Made by a program: the position numbers and the translations under genes
In this document: positions 1 to 3,989 of the stretch, in pieces
How positions within the stretch are numbered: position 1 is the stretch's first letter
How the letters are laid out: every line of letters starts with the position of its first letter
The notes under the pieces: generated by a model
What the model was told of the DNA's origin: nothing
Databases searched by the model: none
Seen by the model: only the letters and a program-made list of their open reading frames with translations
Source of the DNA: an uncultured Oribacterium sp.
GTDB taxonomy: Bacteria; Bacillota; Clostridia; Lachnospirales; Lachnospiraceae
Assembly: GCA_900772695.1 (NCBI GenBank)
Contig: CAAGRO010000001.1
Span: forward strand, 1 to 5,382
Direction: 5' to 3'
Length of the DNA: 5,382 bases

Positions 1-47
1 CTTTTTCAGTGATGCGGCCGGGCCACATCGCAAGTAAACCGCTTTTC

Positions 48-76
48 ATTATACCATCGCAGGATGGATTTCTAAA
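48..76 (-). promoter_or_regulatory. Candidate minus-strand promoter reading off the left edge
   Basis: On the minus strand, TTTAGA (positions 76 to 71, 4 of 6 matches to TTGACA) is followed after exactly 17 nt by a perfect TATAAT (53 to 48). A transcript would start near position 41 and leave the window on the left. A minus-strand frame opens at ATG 49-47 and stays open to the edge (16 codons), but that ATG overlaps the -10 box. The next in-frame ATG, at 28-26, has no visible ribosome binding site. I therefore call only the promoter. It would make the first 200 bases a divergent intergenic region. Confidence 0.35.
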
Positions 77-172
77 GAGGAATGTTACGAATTTAACAGA
101 TGGGTAATCTGGATGATCCGAGATAAATATAACTGTATTAACCACGCAAGCTACGCTATAGTATAGAAATAT

Positions 173-178
173 TATAAT
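173..178 (+). promoter_or_regulatory. -10 box (TATAAT) for the histidine phosphatase gene
   Basis: A perfect TATAAT lies 25 nt upstream of the preferred start at 204. Transcription would begin near 185, giving a leader of about 19 nt that carries the ribosome binding site GCGAGG (192-197). No good -35 hexamer stands 16-18 nt upstream; 150-155 reads GCTACG. A weaker alternative, TTAACC (138-143) and TATAGA (162-167), has an 18-nt spacer. The box overlaps the ATG at 177, which argues against that codon being the start. Confidence 0.45.
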
Positions 179-203
179 GAAGAAAACGAAAGCGAGGTTC
201 TCT

Positions 204-791
204 ATGACCATCTGGTTAACGCGTCATGGACAGACAAATCTGAATAAGCAGCATCTCATGCAGGGGAGGACGGATGAGCCGCTGAACGAGACGGGGCGGG
301 CGCAGGCGCAGGCGGCGCGGGCGCAGCTCGGAGACCTGCACTTCGATGCGGTCTATGCGAGTCCACTGCAGCGTGCCATCGAAACGGCCGCCATCATTGG
401 CGACGTACCTAGGAATAAGGTGATCATCGATGAGCGGCTGATCGAGGCGGACTTCGGGCGCTTCGAGAAGAAGGGGTATACGAAGATGAGCCTGCCGATG
501 ACGCTGTACTGGGCGCTGCCGGAGCTTTTCCCGTGTCCGGAGAAGGACGGGGTGGAGACCATCGCGTCGCTCGTCGCGCGGAGCTGCTCGTTTCTCGAGG
601 AGCTGGAGCAGAAGGACGACGAGCATGTGCTGATCGCCTGCCACGGTGGAATCATGCGGGCCCTCAGCGGATACCTCATGGATCGTAAGAACGGGATCTG
701 CTGGCGACCGAAGCCGCGGAACTGCGAGATTCGCGTATTCGAGGTGAAGGACGGGAAGCGCCAGTACCTCGAGGATCTGAAACTTCGGTAA
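204..791 (+). CDS. Histidine phosphatase family protein (phosphoglycerate-mutase-like)
   Basis: A cytoplasmic phosphatase of 195 residues, a usual length for the family. The N-terminal motif LTRHGQT holds the phospho-accepting histidine (H8) with its flanking Arg and Gly. SPLQRAIET (residues 53-61) supplies the second phosphate-binding Arg. E81 in LIEADFGRF is the likely proton donor. CHGGIMRAL (from residue 146) holds the second catalytic histidine, H147. Family members act on sugar phosphates, phosphoglycerate or alpha-ribazole phosphate, and sequence alone does not give the substrate. The start at 204 is preferred over the in-frame ATG at 177 because GCGAGG sits 6 nt upstream of 204, the RHG motif is then near residue 8 as is normal, and 177 overlaps a TATAAT box. 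No cobalamin gene is nearby to support a CobC assignment. No terminator is visible after the stop, so read-through toward the transporter is possible. Confidence 0.9.
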   Translation: MTIWLTRHGQTNLNKQHLMQGRTDEPLNETGRAQAQAARAQLGDLHFDAVYASPLQRAIETAAIIGDVPRNKVIIDERLIEADFGRFEKKGYTKMSLPMTLYWALPELFPCPEKDGVETIASLVARSCSFLEELEQKDDEHVLIACHGGIMRALSGYLMDRKNGICWRPKPRNCEIRVFEVKDGKRQYLEDLKLR

Positions 792-793
792 AT

Positions 794-885
794 ATGCATA
801 ATATACGTGTATAAATGCATTTATTCGTGAATGCCATGCATAAGAATGCGAATAAATACAATTTCGTGCATAAAAATACTTGCAT
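794..885 (+). promoter_or_regulatory. Operator-like array upstream of the amino acid transporter
   Basis: An AT-rich segment dense in dyad symmetry. ATGCAT occurs at 794-799, 815-820 and 836-841, each exactly 21 bp after the last, or two helical turns. The middle copy is the centre of a perfect 14-bp palindrome, ATAAATGCATTTAT (811-824). The third is the centre of a 9-bp inverted repeat, ATTTATTCG (819-827) and CGAATAAAT (849-857). TGCATAAGAATGCG (837-850) and TGCATAAAAATACT (867-880) resemble the ArgR/AhrC box core TGAATWWWWATTCA with 4 and 3 mismatches; the latter overlaps the -35 region. Spacing and placement suggest a multimeric repressor. ArgR is a guess, since it often controls amino acid transport. 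Confidence 0.5.
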
Positions 886-907
886 TCTCTGAAAAATGGA
901 TTATAAT
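880..907 (+). promoter_or_regulatory. Promoter of the ABC transporter operon
   Basis: TTGCAT (880-885), which keeps the TTG core of the -35 box, is followed after 16 nt by a perfect TATAAT (902-907). Transcription would start near 914, leaving a leader of about 78 nt before the ATG at 992. The -35 box lies within the last copy of the TGCAT-type motif, so a bound regulator would block it. Confidence 0.65.
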
Positions 908-930
908 CTCCTCATAGTCAAGAAGCGAGG

Positions 931-959
931 GGTTATGAAAACGCTTTTGATTTATAACC
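931..959 (+). promoter_or_regulatory. Leader hairpin in the transporter 5' untranslated region
   Basis: GGTTATGAA (931-939) can pair with TTTATAACC (951-959), giving 9 pairs including one G-U, with an 11-nt loop. The stem encloses the ATG at 935 of a short frame (MKTLLIYNRNI, 935-970) that has GAGGGG (927-932) just upstream. No T-tract follows, so it is not a terminator. It could affect mRNA stability or leader translation. I do not recognise a known riboswitch class. Confidence 0.3.
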
Positions 960-991
960 GTAATATATGATTCGGTTTGAGGAGGATTATT

Positions 992-1981
992 ATGAAGAAG
1001 AATTTAGCTATTCTGATGACCACTGTACTCGCAGCTGCTTCTCTGGCAGCCTGCGGATCATCCAGCACACCGGCGACGACCACAGCCGCTGCGACCGAGG
1101 CTACAACCACCGCTGCCGCTGAGACGACAGCCGCTGCAGAGGACACCACCGCTGCTGCCACCGAGGCAGAGAGCGAGGGCGCTGCAGAGGGAAGCGGAGA
1201 GATCGTCGAGATACCGAAGGATTTCACGACCGTAACCGCTGGCAAGCTGACCGTTGCGACCTCTCCGGACTTCGCACCATACGAGTTCTACCACATCAAC
1301 GCGGATGGCACACCAGAGCTTTCCGGCTTCGATGTCGCTCTTGCAAAGAGAATCGCTGAGGATCTCGGCCTCGAGGTTCAGTTCGTACCGATGGATTTCG
1401 ATGGTATCCTCATGGAGCTCCAGAGTGGAAACGTCGACCTCGGCATGGCTGGTTTCTCCCCGAGCCCGGAGCGTGCAGATACCTTCGACTTCTCCGACCT
1501 TTACTACAAGGGTGGTCAGTCCTTCGTCATCCGCAAGGCAGATCATGATAAGTATAAGGATTATGCCGCATTTGATAAGCTTCCGGTAGGTGCACAGAAC
1601 GGTTCCATCCAGATGGATCTCGCGAAGGAGAACACACCGAACGCAAACATCATCGGTCTCGCAAAGGTAACCGATATCGTTTCTGAGCTCGTTTCCGGCA
1701 AGCTCGAGGGTGGTTTCATCGAGACCGCTGTCGCAGAGCAGTACATCAAGAACTATCCGGAGCTTGAAATTGCATGGGATGTTCCGTATGATACAGAGGG
1801 TTCTGCCATCGCTCTGAAGAAGGGCAGCGACCTCCTTCCGGCTGTCAACGCTGTTATCAACAACGTCCTGTCCGACGGTTCCATGGATCAGTACGTAGCC
1901 GATGCTCAGGAGCTTGCATCTGATGAGGGCAATGTCTATGAGGGTCAGCTCGACGCAGATGGCAAGGCGGCTTCCAACTAA
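992..1981 (+). CDS. Polar amino acid ABC transporter substrate-binding lipoprotein
   Basis: A 329-residue extracytoplasmic receptor that would bind a polar amino acid or relative and deliver it to the permease. A lipoprotein signal peptide ends in the lipobox LAAC with C21 as the lipidated cysteine. Residues 26-65 form a low-complexity Ala/Thr/Glu linker that tethers the domain to the membrane. From about residue 85 comes an SBP_bac_3 (family 3) domain: LTVATSPDFAPYEF at its start, FDVALAKRIAEDLG, the AGFSPSPERAD segment whose Arg (R161) should hold the ligand carboxylate, and GAQNGS. The segment that usually carries an Asp for the ligand amine reads GGFIETAV, with Glu at 244. The start at 992 is set by AGGAGG (980-985) 6 nt upstream; a longer TTG start at 977 would bury that site in coding sequence. 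It is the first gene of a three-gene importer operon and is followed by a terminator-like hairpin. The amino acid cannot be named from sequence. Confidence 0.95.
   Translation: MKKNLAILMTTVLAAASLAACGSSSTPATTTAAATEATTTAAAETTAAAEDTTAAATEAESEGAAEGSGEIVEIPKDFTTVTAGKLTVATSPDFAPYEFYHINADGTPELSGFDVALAKRIAEDLGLEVQFVPMDFDGILMELQSGNVDLGMAGFSPSPERADTFDFSDLYYKGGQSFVIRKADHDKYKDYAAFDKLPVGAQNGSIQMDLAKENTPNANIIGLAKVTDIVSELVSGKLEGGFIETAVAEQYIKNYPELEIAWDVPYDTEGSAIALKKGSDLLPAVNAVINNVLSDGSMDQYVADAQELASDEGNVYEGQLDADGKAASN
1067..1201 (+). repeat. Low-complexity Ala/Thr/Glu-coding tract
   Basis: Imperfectly repeated GCT/GCC/GCA (Ala), ACC/ACA/ACG (Thr) and GAG (Glu) codons encode the flexible linker of the binding lipoprotein. 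The repeats are degenerate at the codon level, so they look selected for composition rather than freshly expanded. Length variation between strains would be expected. Confidence 0.7.
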
Positions 1982-2013
1982 GCAGCGGATGCTCACAAAA
2001 TCTGATTCTTTTC

Positions 2014-2042
2014 TCTCCGGGGGCTTCCCCGGGGAGATTTTT
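2014..2042 (+). terminator. Intrinsic terminator or attenuator between binding protein and permease
   Basis: TCTCC (2014-2018) pairs with GGAGA (2033-2037), and GGGG (2019-2022) pairs with CCCC (2027-2030) across a short GCTT loop, with two unpaired G residues on the 3' side. TTTTT (2038-2042) follows. AAAATCT (1997-2003) can also pair with AGATTTT (2035-2041), lengthening or competing with the stem. It lies inside a functional operon, so partial termination is likely. That would give more binding protein than membrane components, as is common for such importers. Confidence 0.75.
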
Positions 2043-2120
2043 GAGTCTATACTCAGCATGCTGAGTGGCACATTCAGCGTCCTACGTATATACTCAAAGC
2101 GCATCGCGATGTAGAGTATA
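2043..2120 (+). repeat. Cluster of palindromes and TATACTC repeats upstream of the permease
   Basis: A perfect 16-bp palindrome, ACTCAGCATGCTGAGT, lies at 2051-2066. TATACTC occurs at 2048-2054 and 2089-2095 and in inverted form (GAGTATA) at 2114-2120. The last two enclose the 10-bp palindrome CATCGCGATG (2102-2111), so 2089-2120 could form a hairpin. TATACT resembles a -10 box, but no -35 box fits either forward copy, so I do not call a promoter. It may be an operator, a processing site or an mRNA-stabilising structure for the permease-ATPase part of the message. Confidence 0.45.
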
Positions 2121-2153
2121 CATATCACCACTTATGAAAGGCAGGATTTACCT

Positions 2154-2933
2154 ATGACCATTAGCTGGGCCAATTTTGAGAAGTTATTTCAATACGGCAC
2201 CATGTTCCAGCAGGGACTGATCGTCACCGTCCTTCTGGCAGCCTGTACCGTATTCTTCGGCTTCATCCTTGCATTTTTACTTGCATTGATGCTGCTGTCG
2301 GATGTACGTCCGTTCCGTCATCTCGAGAAGATCAAAACGGATGACATCCATAAGAAGAAGCGCTACGACCGCATCGCCGCCTTCAATCCGGTCTGTCTGC
2401 TGGCCAATGCTTACGTCCAGTTCGTACGCTGCACCCCGATGCTGGTACAGATCTTCCTCGTATACTACATCGTCTTCGGGATGATCTCCCTGCCGAAATT
2501 CACATTCTTCGGTTTCATCCAGTTCGAGCGTTTCTTCCCGGGTGTCGTTGCGATGGCACTGAACTCCGGTGGATACATGAGTGCGGTTATCCGGGGTGGT
2601 ATCGAGGGTGTCGATGCCGGACAGACCGAGGCGGCCCGCTCCCTCGGCATGACGAAGTCCCAGACCATGTTCCATATCATCCTGCCACAGGCGGTGAAAA
2701 ACATCCTGCCGGCCGTTGCGAACGAGTTCGTGACGATCATCAAGGAGTCGTCCGTCTGCTACACCATCGGTGTACAGGACATCATGTTTAACGTAAAGAG
2801 CGTACAGTCCGCGACCTTCATCATCGCAGAGCCGCTTCTCATGGCGACCTTACTGTACTTCTGCCTGTGCTTCCCGACCAGTAAGATCATCGAGTACATC
2901 GAGAGGAGGATGCGTCAAAGTGACAACCGATAA
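2154..2933 (+). CDS. Polar amino acid ABC transporter permease (HisM/GlnP type)
   Basis: A 259-residue integral membrane subunit that forms the import channel, probably as a homodimer because only one permease gene is present. Hydrophobic segments lie near residues 20-48, 94-113, 127-147, 183-207 and 220-243. The cytoplasmic EAA loop that contacts the ATPase reads EAARSLGMTKSQ (from residue 159), ending ILPQA. The family motif usually written RGTP is RCTP here (from residue 92). A charged stretch rich in Lys and Arg (about 51-75) between the first two membrane segments makes the protein longer than the usual 215-230 residues. The start is supported by AGGA (2143-2146) 7 nt upstream. Its 3' end overlaps the ATPase gene by 14 nt, which implies translational coupling. 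It works with the binding lipoprotein upstream, from which it is separated by a leaky terminator. Confidence 0.95.
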   Translation: MTISWANFEKLFQYGTMFQQGLIVTVLLAACTVFFGFILAFLLALMLLSDVRPFRHLEKIKTDDIHKKKRYDRIAAFNPVCLLANAYVQFVRCTPMLVQIFLVYYIVFGMISLPKFTFFGFIQFERFFPGVVAMALNSGGYMSAVIRGGIEGVDAGQTEAARSLGMTKSQTMFHIILPQAVKNILPAVANEFVTIIKESSVCYTIGVQDIMFNVKSVQSATFIIAEPLLMATLLYFCLCFPTSKIIEYIERRMRQSDNR

Positions 2934-3672
2934 GCCAATGATTCAGGTCCGTGGCCTGAAAATGTACTATAACTACGGAAAAATCAAGGCCCTCGATGGC
3001 GTGGATATCGATATTAACCGGGGTGACGTCATGGTCGTGATTGGACCGTCCGGTTCCGGTAAGTCCACCTTCCTCCGGAGCCTGAACCTCCTCGAGTCAC
3101 CGACCGATGGAAGCATCATCTTCGAGGATAAGGATATCGTGAACGAGAAGATCAACCTCGACCAGTACCGTCAGAAGATGGGCATGGTGTTCCAGCACTT
3201 CAATCTCTTCCCGCATAAGACGATTCTCGAGAATCTGACGCTCGCGCCGATGATCGTGAAGCATCAGTCAAAGGAGGAGGCCGAGAAGAAGGCCCTGGAG
3301 CTGCTGGAGCGCGTCGGTCTCCGGGATCGGGCCAATGCTTATCCCGTGCAGTTATCAGGTGGTCAGAAGCAGCGTGTCGCGATCGTGCGTGCACTCTGCA
3401 TGAACCCGGAGGTGATGCTCTTCGATGAGCCGACGAGTGCGCTCGACCCGGAGATGGTCGGCGAGGTGCTCGAGGTTATGAAGGAGCTCGCACATGAGGG
3501 TATGACGATGGTCTGTGTCACCCATGAGATGGGCTTCGCCCGTGAGGTGGGCAACCGCGTGGTCTTCATGGCAGATGGTAAGATCGTCGAGCAGGGAACA
3601 CCGGAGCAGATTTTCGAGCATCCGGAGAGTCCGCGTCTGAAGGACTTCCTCGGGAAGGTCCTCGAGGTTTGA
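2920..3672 (+). CDS. Polar amino acid ABC transporter ATP-binding protein (GlnQ/HisP type)
   Basis: A 250-residue cytoplasmic ATPase that powers the importer. All ABC motifs are intact: Walker A GPSGSGKST (residues 42-50), Q-loop Q92 in FQHFNLFPH, signature LSGGQ (145-149), Walker B VMLFDE (165-170), D-loop SALD (173-176) and the switch histidine H202 in CVTHEMGFA. The VMLFDEPTSALDPE and THEMGFAREV stretches are typical of polar amino acid transporters. The start is the GTG at 2920, with AGGAGG at 2904-2909 inside the end of the permease gene. The ATG at 2938 has no ribosome binding site. The GTG start and 14-nt overlap suggest stoichiometric coupling to the permease. The stop is followed within 3 nt by the large palindromic element. 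Confidence 0.96.
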   Translation: MTTDKPMIQVRGLKMYYNYGKIKALDGVDIDINRGDVMVVIGPSGSGKSTFLRSLNLLESPTDGSIIFEDKDIVNEKINLDQYRQKMGMVFQHFNLFPHKTILENLTLAPMIVKHQSKEEAEKKALELLERVGLRDRANAYPVQLSGGQKQRVAIVRALCMNPEVMLFDEPTSALDPEMVGEVLEVMKELAHEGMTMVCVTHEMGFAREVGNRVVFMADGKIVEQGTPEQIFEHPESPRLKDFLGKVLEV

Positions 3673-3674
3673 TC

Positions 3675-3932
3675 ATATCAGGTACCGGCATGATCGGAGG
3701 GCTACTGTCTGAAGCACAGTACTCCGTGGTCGGAAACATCTAAAATCGCATCTCTAAGAAGCACTAAGCCCTCTGCAATCGAGGCGTTTCCTCTCATGGA
3801 AACTCCTCGTTGCAGAGGGTGCTAAGGAAAAATTACTCTAAGTGCTTCTAAGAGATGCGATTTTGATTTATCACGACCACTTCGTATGGCTTCAGACAGT
3901 AGTCCTCCGGTCATGCCGGAAAGCTTTGATAT
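3675..3932. repeat. Nested imperfect palindrome of about 258 nt (MITE-like element or structured RNA)
   Basis: This fills most of the 317-nt gap between the ATPase stop and the M20 gene, and I see no gene in it. From outside in, the paired blocks are: ATATCA (3675-3680) with TGATAT (3927-3932); 3685-3715 with 3889-3919 (31 positions, the two deviations both G-T); GTGGTCG (3726-3732) with CGACCAC (3874-3880); 3742-3765 with 3841-3864 (24 positions, one A-A mismatch); CCCTCTGCAA (3769-3778) with TTGCAGAGGG (3810-3819); CGAGG (3780-3784) with CCTCG (3805-3809); GTTTCC (3786-3791) with GGAAAC (3798-3803). The loop is TCTCAT. About 88 positions pair per side. The segment 3820-3840 is left unpaired. 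A non-autonomous transposable element, a bidirectional terminator and a stable RNA are all possible. Confidence 0.85.
3742..3864. terminator. Possible bidirectional terminator formed by the core of the palindrome
   Basis: The inner stem begins with AAAA (3742-3745) and ends with TTTT (3861-3864), so either strand's transcript would end its hairpin in a short U run. No other terminator is visible for the transporter operon, whose last stop lies about 70 nt upstream. The U run is short and lies inside the stem, so efficiency is uncertain. Confidence 0.4.
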
Positions 3933-3953
3933 CGCATCTCTTTGTATTTTGTG

Positions 3954-3982
3954 TATACTATATAAGTGATTTGAAAAGGAGG
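3954..3982 (+). promoter_or_regulatory. Candidate -10 box and ribosome binding site of the M20 gene
   Basis: TATACT (3954-3959, 5 of 6 to consensus) lies just outside the right end of the palindromic element. A -35-like TTGATA (3926-3931, 5 of 6) sits at the element's tip but is 22 nt away, longer than normal, so the promoter is uncertain. The ribosome binding site AGGAGG (3977-3982) stands 7 nt before the ATG at 3990 and settles that start. Confidence 0.45.
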
Positions 3983-3989
3983 TTTCATC

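Noticed and set aside
3..107. Plus-strand frame open from the left edge to TAA at 105-107, possibly the tail of an upstream gene
   Set aside because: The 34 residues show no recognisable motif, and their AT-rich second half overlaps promoter-like sequence. It cannot be supported from this window.
977..991. TTG start giving five extra residues to the binding lipoprotein
   Set aside because: The ribosome binding site AGGAGG lies inside these codons, and the signal peptide begins properly at the ATG at 992.
914..991. Known riboswitch or T-box in the transporter leader
   Set aside because: At about 78 nt the leader is too short for a T-box. No specifier loop, antiterminator motif or other known riboswitch core was seen.
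1058..2131. A 357-codon open frame on the minus strand, antisense to the binding-protein gene
   Set aside because: It lies opposite a gene with clear family motifs, has no ribosome binding site, and looks like a product of codon bias rather than a known protein.
3673..3989. CRISPR array or tRNA gene in the structured gap
   Set aside because: The repeats are inverted and nested, not regularly spaced direct repeats, and there is no cloverleaf, T-loop consensus or CCA end.
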